A DNA stretch of 37,094 bases from a virus: positions 1 through 37,094 of the IMG/VR virus record IMGVR_UViG_3300024054_000524; one strand, 5' to 3'. The position numbers and the translations under genes are program-made. Shown one piece after another: positions 8,559 to 15,365 of the stretch. Within the stretch, counting starts at the first letter, position 1. Every line of letters starts with the position of its first letter. Below the pieces are notes generated by a model. That model had not been told where the DNA came from. It made no database searches and worked only from the letters and a program-made list of their open reading frames with translations.

Positions 8559-9671
8559 TCAGGTCACCCGCATGAAGTATCTGGTTGGGCCTGTCTGCGG
8601 CTCCATGTAGGGGATGTGCTTCTTGCCGGACACCGGGATCGGGCTGGCAATCAGGTAGCCGCCAAGCAAGGAGAACCAGATTTTGTCGTAGAGGATCATG
8701 CCCCCGTAAAAGCTGGTGCCCGCCGGGGTGTCGTAATTCCGCTTCGTCCAGGTCGTACCGTTGGTCGAGGTGTAGATCGCCGAGTTGCCGCCGCCCATGA
8801 CAAGGTGCGTGCCGGTCCAAAGGATGTAATTCGGGCCATGCCTATCATCGAAGGCCACAGTCGACCAAGTGATTCCGTCCGCGCTCTTGATGATCGTCCC
8901 GCTGACGCCGACGGCGTAGAAGTTGGAACCGTCATGACAGACCGAGTTCAGGCCGTTCGTTGTGCCTGACGTCCTTGATGTCCACGTCACGCCGTCGGGC
9001 GAGGTGTAGACCGCGCCGCCCGACCCGACGATGACCAGCAGGGAACCGTTCCAGGCTCCGCTCGCATAGTTCGCCGTGCCCGTGGTGCGGTTCGTCCATG
9101 TGATGCCGTCGGGCGACGTCTTGATAAGGCCCGAGTCACCAATGGCGACGAACTGCGACAGGCTGGACACCCAGAACACATACCTGGGGGGTGACGTTCC
9201 GCCAAATGTTCTACTCGTCCACGTCACGCCGTCGGGCGAGGTGTAACAGGCTGGCCCGGTCAGAACCATGACGAACACCGTGCCGTTCCAGGCGATGCTG
9301 TTGATGGTGCTGTTGTAGCCGACGTTCCGCACCGTCCATGTCTTGCCCTTGTCGGTGCTGGTGTAGTACGTACCCGAGCCGCCAGCGGCGATCATGATGG
9401 ACCCATTGCCGCCGAGGCACACCGAGACGAGGGAGGTTACGGCCCCGTGGTTTTCCCATACCACGCCCGGTTCGGCATCCGCCGGCAGGGAGGCCAGGGC
9501 CGGGTAGGTCGTGGTGCTGACATGACTCCCGTCGCACGGCAGGTAATCGGTGGCGGAAACGTCGCTCGGCAAAAGAAGGATGGACCCGGGCACGACGGAA
9601 TGCGCGTGGTCGCTCCCCTGAAGCTCCTTCACGACGCCGGAGTACAGGCACAGGGGTCGCTTCTCAGCCAT
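8559..9671 (-). CDS. Tail fibre with Asp-box beta-propeller repeats
   Basis: The 370-residue product has a short N-terminal attachment part containing PGSILLLPSDVSATDYLPCDG, a pattern of phage fibre collars. It is followed by six Asp-box (BNR-like) repeats of the form S-P-D-G-[VI]-T-W at about residues 103-114, 143-153, 184-195, 222-232, 262-271 and 300-311, spaced 37-42 residues. This predicts a six-bladed propeller head, a fold used for glycan or protein binding. It probably recognises the host surface. Part of the repeat is nearly identical at DNA level (8980-9008 and 9217-9245), which could allow recombination or blade-number change. The gene sits unusually between head and tail-tube genes. 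Confidence 0.8.
   Translation of the reverse strand: MAEKRPLCLYSGVVKELQGSDHAHSVVPGSILLLPSDVSATDYLPCDGSHVSTTTYPALASLPADAEPGVVWENHGAVTSLVSVCLGGNGSIMIAAGGSGTYYTSTDKGKTWTVRNVGYNSTINSIAWNGTVFVMVLTGPACYTSPDGVTWTSRTFGGTSPPRYVFWVSSLSQFVAIGDSGLIKTSPDGITWTNRTTGTANYASGAWNGSLLVIVGSGGAVYTSPDGVTWTSRTSGTTNGLNSVCHDGSNFYAVGVSGTIIKSADGITWSTVAFDDRHGPNYILWTGTHLVMGGGNSAIYTSTNGTTWTKRNYDTPAGTSFYGGMILYDKIWFSLLGGYLIASPIPVSGKKHIPYMEPQTGPTRYFMRVT
8980..9008. repeat. 29-base direct repeat in fibre gene, copy 1
   Basis: Identical to 9217-9245. Both encode the same blade motif (YTSPDGVTW) of the fibre propeller. The exact match over 29 bases suggests recent duplication or conversion between blades. Confidence 0.85.
9217..9245. 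repeat. 29-base direct repeat in fibre gene, copy 2
   Basis: Second exact copy of the segment at 8980-9008, 237 bases away, in the same frame of the fibre gene. Confidence 0.85.
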
Positions 9672-9680
9672 GCTTACCCC

Positions 9681-10193
9681 TTATGCCAGGACGATGCCGT
9701 CGTCCATTTCGGTGGAGATGGACGTCGCGGAGGTGGCCACGCCGAGAAGCTGGACCACGTTGCCGGAAGCGGACGGCGCGGTTTCGACGGACTGCCCGGG
9801 CGTCGCGGCGGAGAGGTACTGGCGGGCGCCGACAGTCTTGCCGGTGACCTGGGTGTTGGACCCTTCCAGATACACCGTCGCGTTGGCGCCGTTGGCGACG
9901 GCGGCGAGCACGAAGCCATGCGCCTCCTTGCCCGACACGGACGCATCCGCCTTGCGGACACGGGCGCCGCCGGAGTTCCAGATGTTGACGAAGTCGCCGG
10001 CAGACAAAGCCTCGCTGGCCTGGACGGTGACGGTATCCGCGCCAATGCCGACGGGCATGACTGTGGAGTCGAGCTTGCCAGTGGCATCGAGGGCGACGAT
10101 CTTGCCGTCGTCGGCGGCACCAGCACTGGCGACGGTAGCCTGGACCTCCTGAATGCGCCCGGAGGAGTGGGAGAGGTATTTCTTGGCGGCCAT
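9681..10193 (-). CDS. Virion structural protein, fibre-associated
   Basis: A 170-residue product with a strand-rich, low-Cys composition and the segment ALDATGKLDSTVMPVGIGAD, typical of phage structural proteins encoded next to fibres. The middle (VTVQASEALSAGDFVNIWNS) resembles DUF2190-like beta-barrel decoration domains. It is read between a collagen-motif protein and the fibre gene. Whether it decorates the head or forms part of a fibre base cannot be decided from sequence alone. Confidence 0.65.
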   Translation of the reverse strand: MAAKKYLSHSSGRIQEVQATVASAGAADDGKIVALDATGKLDSTVMPVGIGADTVTVQASEALSAGDFVNIWNSGGARVRKADASVSGKEAHGFVLAAVANGANATVYLEGSNTQVTGKTVGARQYLSAATPGQSVETAPSASGNVVQLLGVATSATSISTEMDDGIVLA

Positions 10194-10205
10194 GGTGGTA
10201 GGCTC

Positions 10206-10703
10206 CTATGCGGTGAGGATGGTTTGACGCGGGGTGAGCAGGATGCGAGTGGCGGTGAGGGCCACGGCCGCCAGCTGCACCCAACCCGAGGCGGGCGGGG
10301 TGTGGGAGAGCAAGCCGTTGGCGATCACGTACAGGGGCAGGCCTGGTGTCCAGGCCCAGGAGGGCTCGGTGATCTCGCCGGCGGCCAGGATGGTGGCAGT
10401 GTCGCCCTGCACGACGGCGCCGATGGTGAGGCCCAGCAGGGCGTCGGCATGGCCCGAGGTGGCGGGGTCGGCATACACCGCGCCGGCGGGCGTGGCCACC
10501 GCCATGCGGTGGCCGGAGAGGGTCTGGGCGGCGGGGAACGACAGCGTTTGCGCCCCTCCCGATCCTGGCGGTCCTGGTGGCCCGGGCGGGCCTTGCTCGG
10601 CAACCTCTACGATTTCCGGGCGAACATCGGGCAGAACGATGACGTCGCCGGTGGCTTCCGCCACCAGCACGCTGTCCAGGCTGAGTTCGACGACATCAGA
10701 CAT
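10206..10703 (-). CDS. Structural protein with collagen-like Gly-Pro-Pro run
   Basis: A 165-residue product. Residues 38-47 read GPPGPPGPPG, a short collagen-like triple-helix seed common in trimeric phage fibres and spikes. The beta-rich remainder includes AQTLSGHRMAVATPAGAVY. The gene overlaps the upstream gene by eight bases. It is probably a trimeric minor structural or fibre-linker protein. Confidence 0.7.
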   Translation of the reverse strand: MSDVVELSLDSVLVAEATGDVIVLPDVRPEIVEVAEQGPPGPPGPPGSGGAQTLSFPAAQTLSGHRMAVATPAGAVYADPATSGHADALLGLTIGAVVQGDTATILAAGEITEPSWAWTPGLPLYVIANGLLSHTPPASGWVQLAAVALTATRILLTPRQTILTA

Positions 10704-11046
10704 CGCCCACCACGCGCCAGGTGCCGCGCAGCAGGGGGCGCACGCGGCCGGATTCGGTCAGATTCAGGCGGTAGGTGTACTGCCCGCCGGGTAGCGCGAC
10801 GTAGTTGGCGTGTCCCAGATCGATGCGGATTTCGCCTGTGGCATCCAGGGCCGCCAGGCCGCCATTCGCCGTGGAAAGGGTAGCCAGCGTGGAGCCTGTG
10901 GCGCGGTCGAAAAACATCAGCGTGGCCGACATGCCTGTCTGGTCCACAGGCGGTCCGCCCAATGATTGCCGGCGTGTCAGCACCAGGACGCGGGTATCGC
11001 CCAGGCTGCGGGCGATGTCGTAACGGGCGGAGGACTCGGGCAGCAT
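10696..11046 (-). CDS. Small structural protein, beta-rich
   Basis: A 116-residue product beginning MLPESSARYDIARSLGDTRV. The composition suggests a beta sandwich (IDLGHANYVALPGGQYTYRL), similar in style to the BppU-like N-domains of baseplate-associated proteins. It lies in the chain of short genes leading to the fibre and is separated from the upstream gene by two bases. The role is inferred from context only. Confidence 0.6.
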   Translation of the reverse strand: MLPESSARYDIARSLGDTRVLVLTRRQSLGGPPVDQTGMSATLMFFDRATGSTLATLSTANGGLAALDATGEIRIDLGHANYVALPGGQYTYRLNLTESGRVRPLLRGTWRVVGDV

Positions 11047-11048
11047 GG

Positions 11049-11291
11049 TCAGGGCTCGCGGTATTCCGGCGGCAAATGGCGGCGCAGGCGCTCTGATTCA
11101 TAGGCGGCGCGGCAGTGGTCGTCCGCTAAAAAGAACAGGGTATTGATCGCACGATAGGCGATCCGCCAGTGGCGACGAGTGTCGCGCAGACGCCAGGCGC
11201 GCGCGGACAGGGTTTCGTCCGGGTGGCCGCCGGCTAGGACGTTGGCTACCTGGTCGAGGGCGACGGCGAGTCGCAGCAGGCGGGTCATCAC
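11049..11291 (-). CDS. Small conserved-looking phage protein near fibre genes
   Basis: The 80-residue basic protein starts MMTRLLRLAVALDQ and contains GGHPDETLSARAWRLRD and DHCRAAYESERLRRHLPPE. This pattern (an N-terminal hydrophobic helix, PDETLSARAWR, and a C-terminal H-C-x-x-A-Y-x-x-E) recurs in small proteins encoded near fibre genes of many prophages, often with misleading database names. Its function is unknown. The start overlaps the stop of the DUF1320 gene by four bases. Confidence 0.7.
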   Translation of the reverse strand: MMTRLLRLAVALDQVANVLAGGHPDETLSARAWRLRDTRRHWRIAYRAINTLFFLADDHCRAAYESERLRRHLPPEYREP

Positions 11292-11698
11292 ATCAACCCC
11301 AGCGTGTCGTCGTCGAACGTGCGCCCCGGCGTGCTGTGGGCCGGGCCGCCCACGCTGGCCGGCTCGGGCTGCGCGCCGAGGCTGATCTTGCCCTGGCCGG
11401 CCAGGGCCAGGAATTTGCGGGCATCGTCGGCGCGCTTGATCACGATCTCCGGCGCGGCGTCCTTGTAGAGCCGCTCCCGCGCCAGGTCGCAGGCGTAGCC
11501 CACCAGGATGGCGGGCACGGGCGACAGCGGCAGGGTGTAGCGGCCGGCGAGAAAGCCGTTGATCACCGCATCGGCATCGGCCAGCGCCTGGCTGACAACC
11601 GCCGCGTCCAGGACGCCATCACCCAGGCGGTCGGTGAGCTGGATCAGTTCAGACTCGCCGAAGCGGGCGACCAGGTCGGCGGTGGTGGCGTAGGGCAT
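11288..11698 (-). CDS. Head-tail connector (DUF1320, Mu gp36 type)
   Basis: The 136-residue product begins MPYATTADLVARFGESELIQLTD, the hallmark of DUF1320 (Mu gp36-like) proteins, which complete the head-tail joint. Helix-rich residues 1-100 cover the domain (YACDLARERLYKDAAPEIVI). The C-terminal tail is disordered and ends in FDDDTLGLM. The start is coupled to the stop of the gp35-like gene (TGATG). Confidence 0.85.
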   Translation of the reverse strand: MPYATTADLVARFGESELIQLTDRLGDGVLDAAVVSQALADADAVINGFLAGRYTLPLSPVPAILVGYACDLARERLYKDAAPEIVIKRADDARKFLALAGQGKISLGAQPEPASVGGPAHSTPGRTFDDDTLGLM

Positions 11699-11889
11699 CA
11701 GGCGGCGGGCTCGATGACGCCGGGCTCGATGACGCCGGCGGCCTTGAGGGGGGCGGCGGCGACGGCATCCAGATCGATCGTGTCGCCGGGGGCGTAATCC
11801 ACGCCGTCGTGGCGCAGGGGTTCGATCACCGTATAGGTGGCAAGGTCGACTTCCGGGGGTTCGGGTGTGGCGGTCTTGGCTTTGGCCAT
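11698..11889 (-). CDS. Small Mu gp35 / FluMu-type N-terminal domain protein
   Basis: A 63-residue product with start at 11889 and AGGAG seven bases before the ATG. The core (YTVIEPLRHDGVDYAPGDTI, then DLDAVAAAPLKAAGVI) matches the short FluMu gp35-type domain encoded between capsid and gp36 in Mu relatives. A duplicated tail (GVIEPGVIEP) is present, produced by a 12-base tandem repeat near the 3' end. It is probably a minor head protein. Confidence 0.75.
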   Translation of the reverse strand: MAKAKTATPEPPEVDLATYTVIEPLRHDGVDYAPGDTIDLDAVAAAPLKAAGVIEPGVIEPAA

Positions 11890-11917
11890 GGTCAAAACTC
11901 CTTGTCTTCTGTGCAAA

Positions 11918-11985
11918 GCGGCCTTGCGGCCGCCCCTCTCCCTAACCCTCCCCCGGCGGGGGAGGGGATGGGGGCGGTGGGTTAG
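11918..11985. repeat. Hairpin plus GC-rich palindromic element R1
   Basis: Two inverted repeats lie in the gap after the capsid gene: GCGGCC-TTGC-GGCCGC (11918-11933) and CCCTCCCCC-GGC-GGGGGAGGG (11946-11966), the latter embedded in a C-rich/G-rich module of the same style as R5-R7. The pair may attenuate transcription after the capsid gene and so raise capsid expression relative to downstream genes. That role is inferred; no U-run follows. Confidence 0.6.
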
Positions 11986-12926
11986 GCCACGGCGGCGGAG
12001 ATCAGGTAGCCGGCGTTGATGCTGGCGGCCACCGGCTGCAGGCTGTCGTTGACCGGGTAGATCCAGCTCTTGGCGTTGCGGTCCTGGTAGGCGCTCTCGA
12101 CGTTGGGGTAGTTGCGCAGGCGGTAGGTATAGCCGTAGCTGGGCAGGCCGGCGTCCATCAGGCTGCCCATCTCGGTGTAGGCCACCACCACGAACTTGCC
12201 CCACACGTCCTGGAGGGCGCCGGCGGCATCCTCGTAGACCACATCGCCCACCACCACGCGCTTCACGTCCCACAGGGTGGCGAGCATGTCCAGGGTGATG
12301 GAGTCGCGCCCGGTGTACTTGATGCGATCGATGATCAGCGGGTGGGTCTTCAGCGCGGCCCAGACCTTGGGGCCCAGCACCACGGTGTTGGCGCGCTTGC
12401 CGACGGCGGCGCGCACCGCCTCGATGGCGGTCTGGATGTCCTTGCTCGGGTTGGAGACGCCGGAGGTCTGGTCGCTCCACTGGCTGGTGCCGGACAGGGT
12501 GGTCTTGTTGGCGGCCTGGTAGCTGGCGGCGGTGGTGGCGATGGCGGCGGCGGCCACCTCGTTGCCGAGCTGGATGATGTTCTGCGTCTTCATCACCGCG
12601 ATGCGCCCCAGGTCGATGCCGGGCACCGCGTTGGCGTCCTGCATCTGCTCGAACGGCACCTGGCCCTCCAGGCTGTAGTCGGTCAGGGCGAAGCCGCTGC
12701 CGGAATAGCCGAACTGGATGCGCTTGGTGGCGGCGCCCGGCGCGCGGGCGCTGTTGTAGAGGCGGAAGTCCTCACGGCCGAACTGGATGATCTTGCCGCC
12801 ACGCTGGTCCACCGGCACGACCGGGAACAGGGTGGGGAAGATCAGCTCGTTGTTCTGGTAGCCCTGGGCGACCGTGGTGAGGATGGGGTCGATCACACGG
12901 GCCTGGGCGGCGGTCATCTGGGTCAT
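11982..12926 (-). CDS. Major capsid protein
   Basis: The 314-residue product is in the place of the Mu T/major head gene, after protease/scaffold and decoration genes. N-terminal LFPVVPVDQRGGKIIQFGRE and the later IDLGRIAVMKTQNIIQLGNE resemble the N-arm and spine helix of HK97-fold capsids. A C-terminal stretch (YGYTYRLRNYPNVESAYQD) is typical of Mu-like and related major capsid proteins. The start at 12926 has GGAGA upstream. It assembles the procapsid with the nested scaffold encoded two genes before. Confidence 0.88.
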   Translation of the reverse strand: MTQMTAAQARVIDPILTTVAQGYQNNELIFPTLFPVVPVDQRGGKIIQFGREDFRLYNSARAPGAATKRIQFGYSGSGFALTDYSLEGQVPFEQMQDANAVPGIDLGRIAVMKTQNIIQLGNEVAAAAIATTAASYQAANKTTLSGTSQWSDQTSGVSNPSKDIQTAIEAVRAAVGKRANTVVLGPKVWAALKTHPLIIDRIKYTGRDSITLDMLATLWDVKRVVVGDVVYEDAAGALQDVWGKFVVVAYTEMGSLMDAGLPSYGYTYRLRNYPNVESAYQDRNAKSWIYPVNDSLQPVAASINAGYLISAAVA

Positions 12927-12941
12927 GGTTCGTTCTCCGGG

Positions 12942-13289
12942 TTAGGCCACGTTGGGCATCAACAGCACTTCGATCATCTGGCCGGCGGCGGTGGCCGCCT
13001 CCAGGGCGAGGCCCACCTTGGCGCCGGACGTGACCCAGGTGATGGCGCGGCCGGACGCATCCGACTTGACGGTGGCGCCGGCGGACAGGGCCGCGCCGGC
13101 CTCGACGATGGCCGTGCCGAGCACATCGACGGTGACCTTGTCGCCGGACACGCCGGCGGAGCGGGCCACGCCCAGGGTGTTGGCGTCCGCGCCGGCCTGG
13201 GCGCCGGCGGGGGTGACGAAGCGGTTGACCGCGACCGTGCCGGTGAGGGCCACGGTCAGGGGCAGGACGGGAATGTTCTGGTAGCTCAT
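12942..13289 (-). CDS. Capsid decoration protein (DUF2190-like)
   Basis: The 115-residue, Ala/Gly/Val-rich, beta-barrel-like protein matches the DUF2190 pattern (GADANTLGVARSAGVSGDKV, later GTAIVEAGAALSAGATVKS). Such proteins stabilise the expanded capsid from outside. GGAG lies six bases before the ATG, and the gene sits between scaffold and capsid genes. Confidence 0.82.
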   Translation of the reverse strand: MSYQNIPVLPLTVALTGTVAVNRFVTPAGAQAGADANTLGVARSAGVSGDKVTVDVLGTAIVEAGAALSAGATVKSDASGRAITWVTSGAKVGLALEAATAAGQMIEVLLMPNVA

Positions 13290-13298
13290 GGGGGCTCC

Positions 13299-13790
13299 TT
13301 ATGCGGGGATGGAGACCGCTTTCACGGCGGCCAGGTAATCGGTGTCGGGGTGGGCCTTTTGCCAGGCAATGGCGCGGGCATGGGTGTCGGCGCCGGCGGC
13401 GTCCACGGCATAGCCCTGGGGGACAGCAAAGGCGGCGACGGCGGCGGACTCATCGCCCGGCGCGGAACGCTCGGCGAAGTCCACCACCACCGGCGCGGCG
13501 GCGATGGCGGCCTTGAGCGCCTCGGTCAGCGGCTGGGCGGCGTCGCCCTCGCCGAACTGCGGCGCCTCGCCCAGGCCGCCCAGCACGTCCAGGGCCTGGA
13601 CGATGACGGGGCTCATGGCCGGGGTGAGGCGGCCGGCCTTGACCTGCGCCTCGGCGAAGGCGGCGTGCTCGGCATGGCGCTTGAGCCGGTCGGCTTCGGC
13701 CATCTGGGCGACCAGGGTGGCGTTTTGCGCGGACAGCGTGGCGGCTTGCGCCTCCAGCTCCGCCAGGCGGGCTTTGTCAGCGTCGCTCAT
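13299..13790 (-). CDS. Internal-start scaffold protein (Z-like) nested in protease gene
   Basis: An in-frame ATG at 13790 is preceded by AAGGAG five bases upstream, the best ribosome site in the gene, and begins the 163-residue segment MSDADKARLAELEAQAATLS. It is a coiled, Ala/Glu-rich scaffold with a compact C-terminal domain that would bind capsid. Mu makes its scaffold Z from a start inside gene I, so this is established for the family and seen here by its ribosome site. Confidence 0.8.
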   Translation of the reverse strand: MSDADKARLAELEAQAATLSAQNATLVAQMAEADRLKRHAEHAAFAEAQVKAGRLTPAMSPVIVQALDVLGGLGEAPQFGEGDAAQPLTEALKAAIAAAPVVVDFAERSAPGDESAAVAAFAVPQGYAVDAAGADTHARAIAWQKAHPDTDYLAAVKAVSIPA

Positions 13791-14492
13791 GGAGTCTCCT
13801 TCGGTGGGGGGTGCGGCATAAAGCGGCATGGGCGCGGCGGCATCGGCGGCCGCTTCGCGGCGCGCCTCCTCTTCCAGCGTGCCCACGGAATAATCGGGGA
13901 TAACCTTGTCGGCCTCGTCCAGGCCGAACTTGGCGATGAGCCATTCGCGCATGCGGCGCCACAGGCCGGCGTTGACCTGGTCCTCCCAGGCGAACTCCAG
14001 CACCAGGTCGTCCGCCTCGGCGGCGAATTCCACCGGCTTCAGGCCGGACACCGCCGGCGCGGCGGCGCCCAAAAAGCCAATGTGCTTGAGGTAGTAGACG
14101 CCGGGCGCGGGGTTGCGCGGATGCTCGGGCGTGAACCACGCGGCGGAGACCTTCTTGAAGCGGCCCTCCCTGACCAGTTCCGCGAATTGGGCCTCGACCT
14201 GGTCGGGTTCGGCATACAGCTCGCCCGCCTGGTCAGCGACGCGCTTCACCCAGCCGTAGGCCGGGGCGTCGATCTGGGGATGGCCCACGACGATGGGCGC
14301 CTGCCACTTGGCCGGGTCGTAGGCGGCAGCCGCCGCGCTCAGGTCATCGGCGGTGAACTCGATTTCCTGCCCCGACATGGCCGTGTGCCGACCGGGGCGG
14401 AAGAAGTGGATGCGGGGCAGCGAAGCCCTTGGCGCTTTAGCGCTTAGGGGTTCGGCGTCCTTCTTTTGCGAGGGGAGTTGTGCGGTAGCCAT
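13299..14492 (-). CDS. Mu I-like head maturation protease with scaffold C-terminus
   Basis: The 397-residue product matches the Mu I protein: residues about 28-95 contain PRIHFFRPGRHTAMSGQEIE and APIVVGHPQIDAPAYGWVKR, with a conserved Gly-His that belongs to the catalytic part. From about residue 235 the protein is helical and Gln/Glu/Ala-rich scaffold, also made separately from an internal start. Residues 1-27 are not typical of the family and precede the conserved start of homology. The ATG at 14492 has no Shine-Dalgarno sequence and abuts a perfect hairpin (14493-14513), so the start is uncertain. It is the first gene of the leftward late arm. Confidence 0.88.
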   Translation of the reverse strand: MATAQLPSQKKDAEPLSAKAPRASLPRIHFFRPGRHTAMSGQEIEFTADDLSAAAAAYDPAKWQAPIVVGHPQIDAPAYGWVKRVADQAGELYAEPDQVEAQFAELVREGRFKKVSAAWFTPEHPRNPAPGVYYLKHIGFLGAAAPAVSGLKPVEFAAEADDLVLEFAWEDQVNAGLWRRMREWLIAKFGLDEADKVIPDYSVGTLEEEARREAAADAAAPMPLYAAPPTEGDSMSDADKARLAELEAQAATLSAQNATLVAQMAEADRLKRHAEHAAFAEAQVKAGRLTPAMSPVIVQALDVLGGLGEAPQFGEGDAAQPLTEALKAAIAAAPVVVDFAERSAPGDESAAVAAFAVPQGYAVDAAGADTHARAIAWQKAHPDTDYLAAVKAVSIPA

Positions 14493-14513
14493 GGCCGCCA
14501 GTTTCTGGCGGCC
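14493..14513 (-). promoter_or_regulatory. Perfect hairpin directly before the protease start codon
   Basis: GGCCGCCAG-TTT-CTGGCGGCC: nine-base arms and a three-base loop, immediately 5' of the ATG at 14492 in the transcript. There is no Shine-Dalgarno sequence between the hairpin and the start, so the fold would sit over the initiation region and could limit translation of the protease while leaving the internal scaffold start free. Confidence 0.6.
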
Positions 14514-14530
14514 TGGGAGGGTGGGTTAAG

Positions 14531-14546
14531 ACTGAAGCGGTTCAGT
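14531..14546 (-). promoter_or_regulatory. Late dyad, copy A, with flanking promoter-like hexamers
   Basis: ACTGAA-GCGG-TTCAGT is a 6+6 dyad. On the minus strand the 17 bases 14545-14529 are identical to 28077-28093. A leftward sigma70-like promoter lies beside it: TTGATG (14582-14577), 17 bases, TATAGA (14559-14554), which would start transcription at the edge of the dyad. On the plus strand TATAAG (14556-14561) could instead serve as the -10 of the DUF5131 gene, with the dyad near its -35. It could therefore control both arms. Confidence 0.55.
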
Positions 14547-14621
14547 GGCTCATTCTATAAGCCTATGGGGGCTTAGCATCAAGCGCGTTGTTGCCTACAC
14601 TCGCGACTTAACGGAGGGATC

Positions 14622-15365
14622 ATGAGCACCCAAACCAGCATTGAGTGGACGGAACAAACCTGGAACCCGACGACAGGCTGCACCAAGATTTCACCTGGGT
14701 GCAAGCACTGCTACGCGGAAACCATGGCGCGGCGCCTTCACGCCATGGGTGCGAACGGTTATATCAACAACTTCAAACTTACCCTGCAGCCGAACAGGCT
14801 GTCCCAGCCGCTGCTTCGCAAGAAACCCACGGTCTACTTCGTCAACTCCATGAGCGACCTTTTTCACGAGGATGTGCCGGACGCATTCCTAGACCAGGTA
14901 TTTCATGTCATCCGCCAGACGCCTCAGCATACTTACCAAATCCTGACCAAGCGGGCTGAACGCTTGCCCAGTTACTTTGGAACGCGGGCGTGTCCAGACA
15001 ACATATGGCTGGGTGTAAGCGTAGAGGACCGCGAGTATGGCATTCCACGCATAGGCCACCTGCGTAACATCAACGCATCCGTGCGCTTCCTATCCATTGA
15101 GCCGCTGTTGGAGGATTTGGGCCAAATGGACCTGTCTGGCATTCACTGGGTCATTGTCGGCGGAGAATCCGGACATAAGGCCAGGCCCATGCGCCTGGAG
15201 TGGGTGGAGAACATCCAGACCCAGACCGAGGCAGCTGGCGCTGCGTTCTTCTTCAAGCAATGGGGCGGATGGGGTGCGGACGGCGTGAAGCGCCACAAGA
15301 AAGCGAACGGCAGGCTGTTGCGTGGCCGCACATGGGATAGTTATCCAGCCATGATGGGAACCTAG
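14622..15365 (+). CDS. DUF5131 (phage Gp37/Gp68) three-Cys protein
   Basis: The 247-residue product has GGAGG six bases before its ATG. Family hallmarks: C20-x6-C27-x2-C30 with HCYAE, then GVSVED (131-136), SIEPLL (158-163), GGESG (180-184), FFKQWG (210-215) and C-terminal GRLLRGRTWD. The clustered cysteines and barrel-like strand-loop motifs suggest a radical-SAM-like iron-sulfur protein, although the spacing is not the classical CxxxCxxC. In many genomes it is the neighbour of TcmP, as here. Its codons are less GC-rich than the phage core, suggesting acquired cargo. The substrate is unknown; nucleic-acid modification or defence is conjecture. Confidence 0.85.
   Translation: MSTQTSIEWTEQTWNPTTGCTKISPGCKHCYAETMARRLHAMGANGYINNFKLTLQPNRLSQPLLRKKPTVYFVNSMSDLFHEDVPDAFLDQVFHVIRQTPQHTYQILTKRAERLPSYFGTRACPDNIWLGVSVEDREYGIPRIGHLRNINASVRFLSIEPLLEDLGQMDLSGIHWVIVGGESGHKARPMRLEWVENIQTQTEAAGAAFFFKQWGGWGADGVKRHKKANGRLLRGRTWDSYPAMMGT

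Noticed and set aside
8696-9400. Regular repeats in the fibre gene considered as a CRISPR-like array
   Set aside because: Repeats are in frame, encode Asp-box blades and have coding, not unique non-coding, spacers.
12342-14447. Very long plus-strand open frame of about 700 codons
   Set aside because: Gly/His/Asp-rich shadow of the capsid, decoration and protease genes; long antisense frames are expected at this GC content.
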